Assembly: GCA_021298355.1 (NCBI GenBank)
Contig: JAJTEH010000006.1
Coordinates: 186,001 to 250,000, forward strand
DNA from: Flammeovirgaceae bacterium
Lineage (GTDB): Bacteria > Bacteroidota > Bacteroidia > Cytophagales > Cyclobacteriaceae
Direction: 5' to 3'
Length of the DNA stretch: 64,000 nucleotides
Shown: positions 18,545 to 28,035 of the stretch, one piece after another
Layout of the letters: each line of letters starts with the position of its first letter
Numbering within the stretch: position 1 is the first letter of the stretch
Notes under the pieces: generated by a model
The model's database searches: none
What the model saw: the letters and a program-made list of their open reading frames with translations, nothing else
Told to the model about the DNA's origin: nothing
Translations under genes and position numbers: made by a program

Positions 18545-20110
18545 TTAGTATCCTTCGTTTTGTTCTAAAGTAGGATTCGCTCCCAGATCTGCTGAAGGGA
18601 TTGGAAATAAGTTTCTGAACTCAGGAGTTGCTGCACCCGCTGCTACATTTCCTTTCCAAGGCCATAAATATGTCCCACCTGTAAATTGACCAAAACGAAT
18701 AAGATCAGTTCTTCTGTGACCTTCCCAGAACAATTCCCTTGCTCTTTCATCTAGGATGAAACTTAGAGTTAACTGGCCAGAAGTAATGTTACCAGTTGTA
18801 TTTCCATAAGCTCTCTCTCTGATTTGATTTACGTATGTTAGAGCTTGAGTAGCATTTCCATTGCTTGCTCCTCTTAGGGTAGCTTCAGCATACATTAATA
18901 AAGCATCGGCATAACGGAACATCGGGTAATCTATATCTACAAAGTCAGGGTGTGGGTTAGCTGGAGGATCGTTGTTCAACTTTCTATTTCTGAATTTCGT
19001 AATTGCATAACCCTCTGTAAATCTACCAACATCAACTATATCTAAGCTTTGTCCATCTGTCCAGAAAAGTGCTCTTTCGTCAGTGGCACCTGATACATCA
19101 GTAAATTTATTTACGAATGCAGAAGTTGTTCTAATACCTCCCCATCCTGAACCTGTTCCGAACATTCCTGAAGCATCCATACTACCACCAATAGGTGCAT
19201 GAATTAGATATACCATTCCACCAAAAGATTGTGTAAACCTCGCATCATAGTTAATAGAGAAAATCATTTCAGAGCTAAGGTGATTATCAGCTACAAAGCT
19301 TGCACGATACTGGGCAGGTAATGTATATCCTGCGCCTATAATCTTATTAACCGCAGTAATAACGTCATCATAACGTTCTTCTTGAACATATACTTCAGCG
19401 TTTAAATACAATTTTGCTTGTAGCATCCAAAGAGCAGCTTTATCAGCTCGGCCATATTCAAAGCGAGGGTTGCCAAGTTGGTCTTCAATAGCGATTAACT
19501 CGTTTTCAATATATTCAAATAAATCCGCACGATTAGTTTGACGTGGGAAAAACGAACCTGGCTTGTCTGCCTCAGTCACAAATGGAGGATTCCCGAATAA
19601 ATCTAGTGCATGATAATAAGCTAATGCTCTGATAAATCTGGCTTCAGCGTTGTAACGAGATATTTCTGCATCTGCATTTCCTGCCGTTGCTCTAATATAT
19701 TCGTTAGTTAGGGTAACTGTGTACATTATTCTAGAATAAATTGCCCCTATGAATACATCAGTGGCTGTCCATGTATGCCAATGAAAATCTTTAATGGTTG
19801 CATCATTCCATGCTATAATTGCTTCATCTGTTGTAAGTTCTTGGCAATTCCAGTATTGCCTTAGATAGTTACCAAAGCCTTCATCCATACCTGCTATATC
19901 AGGTTGACCTGATGGACCTTGTTGGCCACTCAATGCAAAAGTTGCATATAATTTAGCTAAGCCTTGCTTGTAAGCTTCAGGGCTATCGTAAACTGTTGCA
20001 GAGTTCTTTACCTGATCACCGAGCGACTGTGGGTCTAGTTCACTGAAACATGAGGTTAGCATTAAGCTTACCATCACCCCACACACAATTTGTTTAATTC
20101 TCATTTTCAT
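18545..20110 (-). CDS. susD: SusD/RagB-family nutrient-binding lipoprotein
   Basis: 521-residue surface lipoprotein that caps the SusC barrel and binds the oligosaccharide. The signal peptide ends in Leu-Met-Leu-Thr-Ser-Cys. The N-terminal SusD-like helical domain includes YNAEARFIRALAYYHALDLFGNPPFV, a hallmark of the family. The C-terminal RagB/SusD domain includes VDIDYPMFRYADALLMYAEA and LDERARELFWEGHRRTDLIRFG. It starts five bases after the SusC stop. The substrate is inferred as alpha-glucan from the neighbouring SusE, GH13, GH31 and GH65 genes, not from SusD itself. Confidence 0.94.
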   Translation of the reverse strand: MKMRIKQIVCGVMVSLMLTSCFSELDPQSLGDQVKNSATVYDSPEAYKQGLAKLYATFALSGQQGPSGQPDIAGMDEGFGNYLRQYWNCQELTTDEAIIAWNDATIKDFHWHTWTATDVFIGAIYSRIMYTVTLTNEYIRATAGNADAEISRYNAEARFIRALAYYHALDLFGNPPFVTEADKPGSFFPRQTNRADLFEYIENELIAIEDQLGNPRFEYGRADKAALWMLQAKLYLNAEVYVQEERYDDVITAVNKIIGAGYTLPAQYRASFVADNHLSSEMIFSINYDARFTQSFGGMVYLIHAPIGGSMDASGMFGTGSGWGGIRTTSAFVNKFTDVSGATDERALFWTDGQSLDIVDVGRFTEGYAITKFRNRKLNNDPPANPHPDFVDIDYPMFRYADALLMYAEATLRGASNGNATQALTYVNQIRERAYGNTTGNITSGQLTLSFILDERARELFWEGHRRTDLIRFGQFTGGTYLWPWKGNVAAGAATPEFRNLFPIPSADLGANPTLEQNEGY

Positions 20111-20115
20111 ACATC

Positions 20116-23100
20116 TTAGTAAGTTAAGTTAACACCTATTAAAAAGTTTGTTGGTCTTGGGTAAATGTTATTATCTATACCACCAGCAACCTCTGGATCA
20201 ATTCCGCTGTAATCAGTAATAATTAAAGCGTTCTGCACAGTTAAACTAAATCTAGCTTTCAATTTACCATTAACCAAGGAATTTAATGTATAACCTAATG
20301 CAACGTTGTCAAGCTTGAAGAACGAAGCATTTTCTACATAGTAATCTGAAAACAATTGTTGGTTAAAAAAGTTAGTATTTCTCACTGCAGTTGGAACATT
20401 GCTAAAATATCCTGATTGGTTGTAAAGCTGGCTTGTTACTGCGTTCGATGAAAATACGTTGTTGTATACATAGTTACCCAAGCTTAGACGACTAGAAAAT
20501 GAAAAATCGAAATTTCCGTAATTCACTCTAGAGTTAATACCTATTAGATAGTCAGGTGCCGGGTTTCGGTAGCGATATTTGTTATTTTCATTGCTAGATA
20601 CTTGGCCTCCATTTCCTGTTCTGTCAACATAAACACCTTCAAGAGGTAAGCCATTTGCTCCATACACCTGTTGATAAACAAAAAATGAATTGGCTGGGTA
20701 ACCAACCTGATGGTTTTGAATATTATTACCAACTCCACCAGCAATTCCACCTGTTGCAATACCTTGATAATTTGGGTCATCGGTTGCCAATAACTTCGTA
20801 ATTTCATTTCTATTTCGTGTGAAATTCATTCCAAAGTTCCACTCTAATTTATCAGTTTTTACAGCCAAAGCATTTAGGGTTAACTCAATACCTTTGTTGG
20901 TAAGGTTACCTACGTTTGTTGTAAGGAAATTAGAAAAATTACTTCCAGCGGGAATTGGAATTGTGCTGATCAAATCTCGAGTTTCGCGATTATAAATCTC
21001 AAGTGAACCGTTTACTCTTCCTTCAAAAAATCCGAAATCTAAACCAAGGTTAAGAGTACTAGTTTCTTCCCATTTAATTCCAGCATCATAGGCTCCTGGT
21101 CTAAGAGTAGGGTACCATACCCCTCCAAATTCGTATTGAGCAGTAGGAGTACTTTGTAAATAGGTTGGTAAATATGGGTAAGCATTTCCAACTATATCTT
21201 GTTGGCCAGTAACACCATAACCGGCTCTTAATTTCAGATCTGAAATAAAGCTTTGATTATCCATAAAATTTTCAGCATCAATTCTCCAGCCTAATGAAAC
21301 AGCTGGGAAAATACCAGATCTATTTTCTTCTGCGAAGCGTGAAGAATAGTCATTCCTAACAGTAACGGTTGCTAAATACTTTTCTTTAAAAGAATAATTT
21401 ACGCGCCCAAAGAAAGAAAGTAAGTTGTTTGGATCAGGTATAAGTTGTCTTGGTGCATCGTTTAAACCGTCATCATCGGTATCTATTCCATCGATTACAT
21501 TTCCATTACCGATTCTTGTGATAGTTTGACCTTCACGGGTAAATTCTTGATATGAATAACCACCTGTTAAGTCTATTTTATTTTCACCAATTCTTTTAAC
21601 ATAATTTAGGTAGAAATCTAAAATAGAGGATCTGTTTTCATTACTGTAATTTTGAAATCTACCTGGTCCTTCTCTAAACGTAAAAGCTGCATTGGCAGGA
21701 GAATTATTAAAACCATCTGCTTTTTGAATGTCGAAGCCTAAATTGAGGTTTGCACGTAAGTCAGGTAAGAAATGAAATTTATAGTCTAATTGTAAATTAC
21801 CTATATAGCGAGAAACATCAGATTTATTATTTGTTTGGTTTATTAAAGCTACTGGGTTTGCGCTTGCAATCAAAATAGGGTCACCATTAGGATTCATAAC
21901 ACCACCAGGTAAATTATCAGAAAGTTCTGTCCATGTATAATAGCCTCCAAATATGTCGTTACCATTTCTTATCGGTTGAGTAGGGTCGAATACAACGGCA
22001 GCCCCAACTGCTCCTTGATTACCAAAGTTATTTTTTGTCCATGCTGATTTCAAACTTGCATTAACTTTTAAATGATCGTTGAAAAAAGATGGATTCAAGT
22101 TAATGTTCAAAGAGTTTCTTTGAAGGTCAGTGTTTTTCAAAATACCTTGTTGATCAGTAAAACCATAGGAAATTCTATATGGCAAATTCTTATACGTTCC
22201 TCCTACGCTAATATTTTGATCTATTGATACTGCATTTCTATAAATTTCATTTTGCCAATCTGTATTTGCACTTCCCAATCTTACTAATGAAGCCGGGTTT
22301 AAACCACTTACGGTGCCCGCATTGGCTAGACCTGTTACAAAATCACGATATTCATCACCCGACATTACATCGACTTGATTAGCAATTCTACTGATAGAAA
22401 ATGTTGAGTTAAACTGCACCTGAGGTTTTCCTGCAGAACCTTTTTTTGTTGTAATTATGATTACACCATTTGATGCACGTAATCCGTATATAGCAGTTGC
22501 GGAAGCATCTTTTAGTACAGTAAAAGATTCAATATCATTTGGATTAATACTAGCAAGAATATTAGCAGAGCCACCTATTTGCCTGCTATCTACCGGAAAA
22601 CCGTCAATAATTATAAGTGGGTCATTGCTGGCTGTTAAAGAAGATCCACCCCTAATTCTGATTTCAGCACCCGCACCCGGAGCACCACCAGAACTGATTA
22701 CAGATACACCAGCTACACGTCCCACCAATAAATCTTGTGGTGAAGTTAACACTCCTTTATTGAAATCTTTCGTGCTGATTGCGGCAACCGCCCCAGTTAC
22801 ATCTTTCTTTTCTTGTTGACCGTAACCAACAACAACGATTTCTTCTAAGGCTAAAACATCAACTTCTAATTGAATGTCGAGATTTGTTCTAGATCCAACT
22901 TGAACTTCTTGTGTTTTGTAACCAATGAATGAGAAAATTAGTGTTGCTTCATCAGATGTTTTTATTGAAAAATTTCCATCAGAATCCGTAACTGTTCCAT
23001 TTAGGGTGCCTTTTTCTGAGATATTTACACCAGGCAATGGTGAATTATCATCCTTTGAAACGACTCTACCGGTTACTGTTTTGGATTGTGCCCATGATGA

Positions 23101-23169
23101 TAATGGGAGTACAATCAAAATAAACAGAAGCAGGTGAAGTTTTCTTAACGCTTCGTATTTGTTTGACAT
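20116..23169 (-). CDS. susC: SusC/RagA TonB-dependent oligosaccharide transporter
   Basis: 1017-residue outer-membrane beta-barrel. A signal peptide is followed by a carboxypeptidase-regulatory-like domain (KTVTGRVVSKDDNSPLPGVN, about 30-110). A TonB-box-like segment (LEEIVVVGYG) and the plug domain (QDLLVGRVAGVSVISSGG, GAEIRIRGGSS) come next. A ~750-residue barrel ends in a terminal Tyr, as expected for BamA-dependent insertion. It imports maltooligosaccharides with SusD using proton-motive force relayed by TonB. It is first in the minus-strand operon and divergent from the LacI-type regulator; the long shared upstream region holds a candidate operator (23284-23299). It has no sign of an N-terminal anti-sigma-interacting extension. 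Confidence 0.96.
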   Translation of the reverse strand: MSNKYEALRKLHLLLFILIVLPLSSWAQSKTVTGRVVSKDDNSPLPGVNISEKGTLNGTVTDSDGNFSIKTSDEATLIFSFIGYKTQEVQVGSRTNLDIQLEVDVLALEEIVVVGYGQQEKKDVTGAVAAISTKDFNKGVLTSPQDLLVGRVAGVSVISSGGAPGAGAEIRIRGGSSLTASNDPLIIIDGFPVDSRQIGGSANILASINPNDIESFTVLKDASATAIYGLRASNGVIIITTKKGSAGKPQVQFNSTFSISRIANQVDVMSGDEYRDFVTGLANAGTVSGLNPASLVRLGSANTDWQNEIYRNAVSIDQNISVGGTYKNLPYRISYGFTDQQGILKNTDLQRNSLNINLNPSFFNDHLKVNASLKSAWTKNNFGNQGAVGAAVVFDPTQPIRNGNDIFGGYYTWTELSDNLPGGVMNPNGDPILIASANPVALINQTNNKSDVSRYIGNLQLDYKFHFLPDLRANLNLGFDIQKADGFNNSPANAAFTFREGPGRFQNYSNENRSSILDFYLNYVKRIGENKIDLTGGYSYQEFTREGQTITRIGNGNVIDGIDTDDDGLNDAPRQLIPDPNNLLSFFGRVNYSFKEKYLATVTVRNDYSSRFAEENRSGIFPAVSLGWRIDAENFMDNQSFISDLKLRAGYGVTGQQDIVGNAYPYLPTYLQSTPTAQYEFGGVWYPTLRPGAYDAGIKWEETSTLNLGLDFGFFEGRVNGSLEIYNRETRDLISTIPIPAGSNFSNFLTTNVGNLTNKGIELTLNALAVKTDKLEWNFGMNFTRNRNEITKLLATDDPNYQGIATGGIAGGVGNNIQNHQVGYPANSFFVYQQVYGANGLPLEGVYVDRTGNGGQVSSNENNKYRYRNPAPDYLIGINSRVNYGNFDFSFSSRLSLGNYVYNNVFSSNAVTSQLYNQSGYFSNVPTAVRNTNFFNQQLFSDYYVENASFFKLDNVALGYTLNSLVNGKLKARFSLTVQNALIITDYSGIDPEVAGGIDNNIYPRPTNFLIGVNLTY

Positions 23170-23283
23170 AGATTGTAGGTTTAGAATTTAGTTTTGGTTT
23201 AAACTTACTTCAATGTAAAGACTTAAAAACCTTATTTGCAACGATATCTTACTAAATTATCAGTCAAAAAAAACGGAATCGGA

Positions 23284-23299
23284 ATCGCAATCGTTTTCT
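23284..23299. promoter_or_regulatory. Candidate LacI-type operator, susC side
   Basis: ATCGCAATCGTTTTCT is a CG-centred pseudo-palindrome (8 of 12 core positions symmetrical), as expected for LacI-family operators. The identical 16-mer occurs upstream of the GH31 gene at 25539. It lies 115 bases upstream of the susC ATG and ~280 bases upstream of the regulator start. Binding by the adjacent regulator is inferred. Confidence 0.65.
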
Positions 23300-23324
23300 A
23301 TTAAAATGATTTTTTTACATGTAG

Positions 23325-23339
23325 ATAAAACGTTTTTAT
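23325..23339. promoter_or_regulatory. Second CG-centred palindrome
   Basis: ATAAAACGTTTTTAT contains the perfect 10-bp palindrome AAAACGTTTT centred on CG, the geometry LacI-family proteins use. It lies 40 bases from the first candidate operator and could be an auxiliary site. In such AT-rich DNA chance cannot be excluded. Confidence 0.35.
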
Positions 23340-23576
23340 ACTAATCAAAACTTTTGGGCTTTAACTAATACATATTAACTATTTTCAAATACTTATATCC
23401 CTTTACTTTTTTTATTGATTCTGTAACATAATTGTTTAATAAGGATATTGATAGATTCTAAAAAGAAAACATTCTATTAAACAAACTCAATTTTTAACTT
23501 TTTGGATAATGATACATTTTCGAGCAATTTCAATCGGTTGTGCAACTTATTGCATAAAATTTGTTTAATTAAGGGC

Positions 23577-24617
23577 ATGAATTACAATCAGGTAACCATT
23601 AAAGACATCGCCCGCGAGTTAGGTATCTCCCCTTCTACTGTTTCGCGCGCGCTTAAAGACCATCCGGATATTAGCCCCGAAACCAAAAAAGCAGTAAACG
23701 AATTGGCCGAAAAACTTAATTATCAGCCAAATGTTGTAGCGCTTAGTTTACGCTCCAGTAAAACCAATACAATTGGCGTTATCATACCAGAAATTGTACA
23801 CTTTTTCTTTAGTACCGTCATTTCCGGTATCGAAGATGTAGCCTACAGTGCCGGTTACAACATCATTATTACTCAATCGAACGAATCGCTATCGCGCGAG
23901 AAAAGCGATTTAAAAGCTCTTTTTAATAGCCGGGTAGATGGCATGCTCATGTCTATCAGCAGAGAAACTACCGACTTCGATCATATTGAAAATATACTTT
24001 CGAAAGGAATGCCCATCGTTTTTTTCGATCGCATTTATGATACACCCAACAGCAGCAAAGTAATTGTAGACGATTTAACAGGAGCCAAAGAAGCCACCCT
24101 CCATTTAATAGAACAAGGTTGCAAGCGTATAGCCCATTTGGTTGGGCCACCTAATCTGGCTATCAGCCAGCAACGTTTAGAAGGATACCGACAAGCTTTA
24201 CGCGAAAAAGGACTACCACAAGACGATGCCCTGCTGATACAATGCCCACAAGGTACAACCGAAGAAGGCCGTGCCGCAGGCGAACTACTGATGAGTTTAA
24301 AAGAAAGACCTGATGGCATTTTTGCCACTAACGATCAATCCGCCATGGGAGCCATGCAGGCCATCAAACAAAAAGGCTATAAAATTCCGCAAGATGTGGC
24401 CATTGTTGGATTTAGCAATTGGGCCTTAAGTGCCTTAATGGAACCACCGCTATCATCCGTTGATCAGCCCGGCTTTGAAATGGGCCAGGAAGCTGCTCGA
24501 ATTTTAATTCGCCACATCGAGATGAAAGTAAAGAAGAAAGAAGAGCCACAACCAGAAGTTAAAGTATTTAAAACAAGACTTGTTGTACGCGATTCTTCTT
24601 TGAAAAAAGGAAAATAG
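23577..24617 (+). CDS. LacI-family transcriptional regulator of the glucan locus
   Basis: 346-residue DNA-binding regulator. The N-terminal LacI helix-turn-helix and hinge are clear: VTIKDIARELGISPSTVSRALKDHPDIS, then LNYQPNVVALSLRSSKTNTIGVIIP. The rest is a periplasmic-binding-protein-like effector domain (FFDRIYDTP, GCKRIAHLVGPP, GIFATNDQSAMGAMQAIKQKG). The ATG at 23577 is preferred over one 75 bases upstream because the family protein begins close to the HTH and a -7-like element lies between the two starts. It faces away from susC and presumably senses maltose, a maltodextrin or a derivative and controls both arms through the 16-bp sites. No SusR-type regulator is present. Confidence 0.93.
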   Translation: MNYNQVTIKDIARELGISPSTVSRALKDHPDISPETKKAVNELAEKLNYQPNVVALSLRSSKTNTIGVIIPEIVHFFFSTVISGIEDVAYSAGYNIIITQSNESLSREKSDLKALFNSRVDGMLMSISRETTDFDHIENILSKGMPIVFFDRIYDTPNSSKVIVDDLTGAKEATLHLIEQGCKRIAHLVGPPNLAISQQRLEGYRQALREKGLPQDDALLIQCPQGTTEEGRAAGELLMSLKERPDGIFATNDQSAMGAMQAIKQKGYKIPQDVAIVGFSNWALSALMEPPLSSVDQPGFEMGQEAARILIRHIEMKVKKKEEPQPEVKVFKTRLVVRDSSLKKGK

Positions 24618-24618
24618 A

Positions 24619-24657
24619 AAAAGCCGCAGGTTAACTTCCCGCGGCCTTATTTTTTTA
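24619..24657. terminator. Bidirectional terminator, regulator / PEGA lipoprotein
   Basis: GCCGC (24623-24627) pairs with GCGGC (24641-24645), extended inward by GG/CC with one mismatch. A T-run follows on the plus strand, and a TTTTT run follows the stem on the minus strand. The two convergent genes share it. Confidence 0.75.
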
Positions 24658-25167
24658 CTCATTTATTTTTTTCAAGGTTCCGATTTTTTCCCAAGTGGGA
24701 TCTGCCTGTAATACAACACCAATTTGAAGTCGATCATCTTGGTTTCTATGAATGGAAGCAGTGGTACGGTTTAATTGTACATTAATTTGATTTGGAGTAA
24801 GACGATACATAGAACCATTCGAAGCATCTATTATAATACCGATTATCCCTCCGAAAATAATATTTCCAAATAACCATCCATCTAAATCTCTTTTAATCTT
24901 TACATCATACGGATAATAACCCTCCATCTGGATACTCACGTTATATTCCCTTTTATTCGTTGGTTCCCCCACTTCTCTACCTTTTCTGCGCAAAGAAATT
25001 GAATTTGGTGTTGTACCATAATCTTTGCCATCGATTAAAATTCTTGCACCCGTTGGCTGGCTGTTAAAATCAACCTTTTGCCTTGACCCATGTATGATGG
25101 AAGCACAATTAGTTAACCCGGATAGCAACATGAGAAGGAGAATAGATGATGTAATTTTTTTGATCAT
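24655..25167 (-). CDS. PEGA-domain lipoprotein
   Basis: 170-residue lipoprotein (lipobox Gly-Leu-Thr-Asn-Cys). A PEGA domain follows at once: VDFNSQPTGARILIDGKDYGTTPNSI, then VSIQMEGYYPYDVKI, a beta-sandwich common in surface proteins. A Gly/Ile-rich segment (GNIIFGGIIGIIIDASNG, about 97-115) may be a membrane-associated helix or hairpin and is typical of related small Bacteroidota lipoproteins. Nothing links it to glucan metabolism beyond position: it sits between the regulator and the GH31 operon and points the opposite way. Role unknown. Confidence 0.8.
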   Translation of the reverse strand: MIKKITSSILLLMLLSGLTNCASIIHGSRQKVDFNSQPTGARILIDGKDYGTTPNSISLRRKGREVGEPTNKREYNVSIQMEGYYPYDVKIKRDLDGWLFGNIIFGGIIGIIIDASNGSMYRLTPNQINVQLNRTTASIHRNQDDRLQIGVVLQADPTWEKIGTLKKINE

Positions 25168-25623
25168 AGATTTTTACTATTTGTTTGTTAATTTTTTACT
25201 ATTGAACACATGTATTTCAATTGATATATGCACAACAGATTTTTTCTAAAAGTAAAAAAAAGAATAATCTGAAACGATAAAATATACATCAGTATTCGTT
25301 CAATTAATATAGCTATTTCTAAGAAATACACCTGTTCATACTTTTTCCTAACGTACTCAGCTATTACATATCATTGGTATCATTTACCATATGATTGAAT
25401 CCTTCATTCCGATTATTAAATCTGTTTTCATTAACGAATTTAGGAACGTAATAATCAGTTCGAGAACCTATCGGTTTTTTATGCCTGCCCTTCAAAAGTT
25501 AATCTGCTTTTATGTGTAAGGAATATCGTAAATCATTTATCGCAATCGTTTTCTGTTTTTTTTTAGTGTAAATTCATCATTACACAGAATTATCGCCCTA
25601 TCTTAAAACTTTTATCGTTACAC
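25168..25623. other. Intergenic control region upstream of the GH31 operon
   Basis: 456 bases without a credible gene, very AT-rich. It contains the second copy of the 16-bp operator candidate (25539-25554) and, 12 bases beyond, an inverted repeat GTGTAA-N8-TTACAC (25566-25585). The segment between the operator and the ATG is only ~70 bases, so the GH31 promoter probably overlaps these sites. I saw no exact TAnnTTTG element there. Confidence 0.55.
25539..25554. promoter_or_regulatory. Candidate LacI-type operator, GH31 side
   Basis: Identical over 16 bases (ATCGCAATCGTTTTCT) to the site upstream of susC. It lies 70 bases before the GH31 ATG and in the same plus-strand orientation. Two exact copies only at the heads of the two arms of one catabolic locus argue against chance. 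Confidence 0.65.
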
Positions 25624-28035
25624 ATGGGGCATATTAACCAAACAACAATCCATAAACTGCAGAACATTCTGCAAACAGAACCTCTTCCACAGGGCATTCT
25701 TGCTACCGATACCGAGCACAAAAAAATTCGTATTCAGTTTATTTCTGATACAGCAGTACGCATAACAGCAACACACAAGCAAACCTTCGAAGAGTTTTCT
25801 TATACGGTAATTCAAACTCCTAAAACTGTTTCGTCTTTTAACGTGGTTAGTGATGCCGATTTAATAACCGTATCATCGAATTCATTATCTATCACGCTTC
25901 AAAAAAAAACAGGAGCGTTGCAATTCCATAATCAACATAAACAAGAATTAGCCTCAACCGATCCACTCGGTATTTGTTGGAACGAAAACCAAATTACAGC
26001 TTACCATCGTTTACAAGAGGGAGAACGCTTTATCGGGCTGGGCGAAAAAACCGGACCGCTAGATCGTAAAGGGCAGGGGTACGTAAACTGGAACACCGAT
26101 AATTTTGCCTACCACAGTGGGGCCGATCCGCTGTATTGCTCTACACCGTTTTATATCGGGGTACATAACGGTTTGGTATATGGCGTTTTCTTAGATAATA
26201 CCTTCAAATCATATTTTAATTTTGGCGCCTCTAACAACCGCTTCTCCAGCATGATGGTAGAAGGAGGAGATTTAAACTATTATTTCTTTAGTGGAAATTC
26301 TGTAGCCGATATCATTGAACAATATACAGCGTTAACCGGCCGCATGCCTTTGCCTCCACTATGGAGTATAGGCTACCAACAATGCCGATATAGTTATTTC
26401 CCCGATAAAGAAGTAATTAGCATTGCTGATACCTTTCGCGAAAAAGATATACCTGCCGATGTAATTGTGCTCGACATCCATTATATGGATGCGTACAAAA
26501 TTTTTACTTGGCACAAACAACATTTTACCAACCCTGCCCACCTGATACAAGAATTACAAGCACGTGGTTTTGAGGTTGTAGTAATGTGCGACCCCGGTAT
26601 TAAAACCGAAGCCGGTTACGAACCTTACGAAGATGGACTAAAACAAAACATCTTTATAAAATATCCGGATAACGAACCCTATACGGCACAAGTGTGGCCG
26701 GGGTGGTGCCATTTCCCCGACTTTACCAAACCCGAAGCCCGCAAATGGTGGGGAAGTAAATTTGTAGACTACATTTCGCTAGGCATAAAAGGATTTTGGA
26801 ATGATATGAACGAAATTGCCACGTGGGGAAATCAGCTGCCTGAAAATTTAATTATGGATTTTGAAGGCCAGCCTGATACCATGCGAAGAGGTAGAAATTT
26901 ATATGGTTTTCAGATGGCACGCGCCACCTACGAAGGCACCAAAGCACTCTTACAAAATAAACGACCTTTTAATTTAACACGCGCAGGTTTTAGCGGCATA
27001 CAACGCTACTCTGCCGTATGGACGGGCGATAACGTAGCCAGCGATGAACACATGATACTGGGCGCACGCATGTTAAATTCTATGGGCCTTGCCGGCATTG
27101 CTTACTGCGGATACGATGTAGGCGGTTTCGTTGGCGATGCCAATCCGAAACTATTCGCTCGCTGGATTGCTCTCGGAGCCTTCTCTCCTTTTTTCAGAGG
27201 CCACAGCATGGTAAACAGCCGCGATTCTGAACCCTGGAGTTTTGGCGAAGAGGTAGAAGAAATTTCGCGTAATTATATAAAACTGCGGTATCGCCTACTA
27301 CCTTACTTATACAGCGCGTTTTATCAGGCGCATAAAACAGGATTACCGGTAAACAGAAGTTTAGCTATCGCCTATACATTCGATAACCAAGTATATACTG
27401 GTTTATACCAAAATCAATATATGTTTGGCGATGCACTGCTCGTTGCCCCCGTTGAAAGTTATAAAGACTTGGTAAAAGTATACTTGCCCGTTAGTACGTG
27501 GTATTCATTATATACCGATACACGCTACCAACCAGGCGAAAATATAGTTGAATGCCCTTCGGATAAACTTCCGGTGTTTGTTAAAGCTTCTTCTATTCTT
27601 TGCATGACGGAAGGTTCACCTTCCAACACAAAAGAGTTTGGCAATGTTTTAGAAATACACGTGTATAAAGGAGAAGAAAATACAACCTTTATTCGTTACG
27701 AAGATGATGGCGTAAGTTTCGATTACGAACAAGGTAAATTTGCAACGCAAAAAATAGAATATCTTCCAAGTCAAAATAAAATAGTGATACACACTCCAAC
27801 AGGAGATTACAAAAGTGTATTTACAAGCTATAAAGTTTTTCTTCATGGTTTTGGAGATAAAAAAGAAGTACGTAGCAATCAACAACCACATACACTTCAA
27901 ACCATGAACTATCGTTTTCTCGAACCACTCCGCAGTTTCGATCCGGTTGGCCATGTAAACGAAGGTTATAAAATTGATTCTCTCCCATACCTAACTATAC
28001 CTGCAAGTCATGAAGAAATTACAATTACCTTATAA
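25624..28035 (+). CDS. Alpha-glucosidase, GH31
   Basis: 803-residue GH31 enzyme hydrolysing terminal alpha-glucosidic bonds of maltooligosaccharides. No signal peptide is visible, so a cytoplasmic site is inferred. The N-terminal beta-sandwich precedes a barrel with DVIVLDIHYMDAYKIFTW and the nucleophile motif GIKGFWNDMNE (Asp394). The acid/base Asp469 is in VWTGDN, followed by RGHSMVNSRDSEPWSFG. Proximal and distal C-terminal beta domains follow (YEDDGVSFDYEQGKF). It heads an operon with the GH13 lipoprotein, whose ATG starts 26 bases before this stop. It complements the phosphorolytic GH65/pgmB route. Within GH31 the closest role is broad alpha-glucosidase. Confidence 0.93.
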   Translation: MGHINQTTIHKLQNILQTEPLPQGILATDTEHKKIRIQFISDTAVRITATHKQTFEEFSYTVIQTPKTVSSFNVVSDADLITVSSNSLSITLQKKTGALQFHNQHKQELASTDPLGICWNENQITAYHRLQEGERFIGLGEKTGPLDRKGQGYVNWNTDNFAYHSGADPLYCSTPFYIGVHNGLVYGVFLDNTFKSYFNFGASNNRFSSMMVEGGDLNYYFFSGNSVADIIEQYTALTGRMPLPPLWSIGYQQCRYSYFPDKEVISIADTFREKDIPADVIVLDIHYMDAYKIFTWHKQHFTNPAHLIQELQARGFEVVVMCDPGIKTEAGYEPYEDGLKQNIFIKYPDNEPYTAQVWPGWCHFPDFTKPEARKWWGSKFVDYISLGIKGFWNDMNEIATWGNQLPENLIMDFEGQPDTMRRGRNLYGFQMARATYEGTKALLQNKRPFNLTRAGFSGIQRYSAVWTGDNVASDEHMILGARMLNSMGLAGIAYCGYDVGGFVGDANPKLFARWIALGAFSPFFRGHSMVNSRDSEPWSFGEEVEEISRNYIKLRYRLLPYLYSAFYQAHKTGLPVNRSLAIAYTFDNQVYTGLYQNQYMFGDALLVAPVESYKDLVKVYLPVSTWYSLYTDTRYQPGENIVECPSDKLPVFVKASSILCMTEGSPSNTKEFGNVLEIHVYKGEENTTFIRYEDDGVSFDYEQGKFATQKIEYLPSQNKIVIHTPTGDYKSVFTSYKVFLHGFGDKKEVRSNQQPHTLQTMNYRFLEPLRSFDPVGHVNEGYKIDSLPYLTIPASHEEITITL

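Larger units (their letters stand above)
23170..23576. other. Intergenic control region, susC / LacI-type regulator
   Basis: 407 bases, strongly AT-rich, separating divergent genes. It holds a LacI-type operator candidate (23284-23299), a second CG-centred palindrome (AAAACGTTTT at 23327-23336), a more degenerate CG-centred site around 23236-23248, and just upstream of the regulator ATG a sequence close to the Bacteroidota -7 element (ATAAAATTTG, 23554-23563). I see no ORF that looks real in it. Confidence 0.6.
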
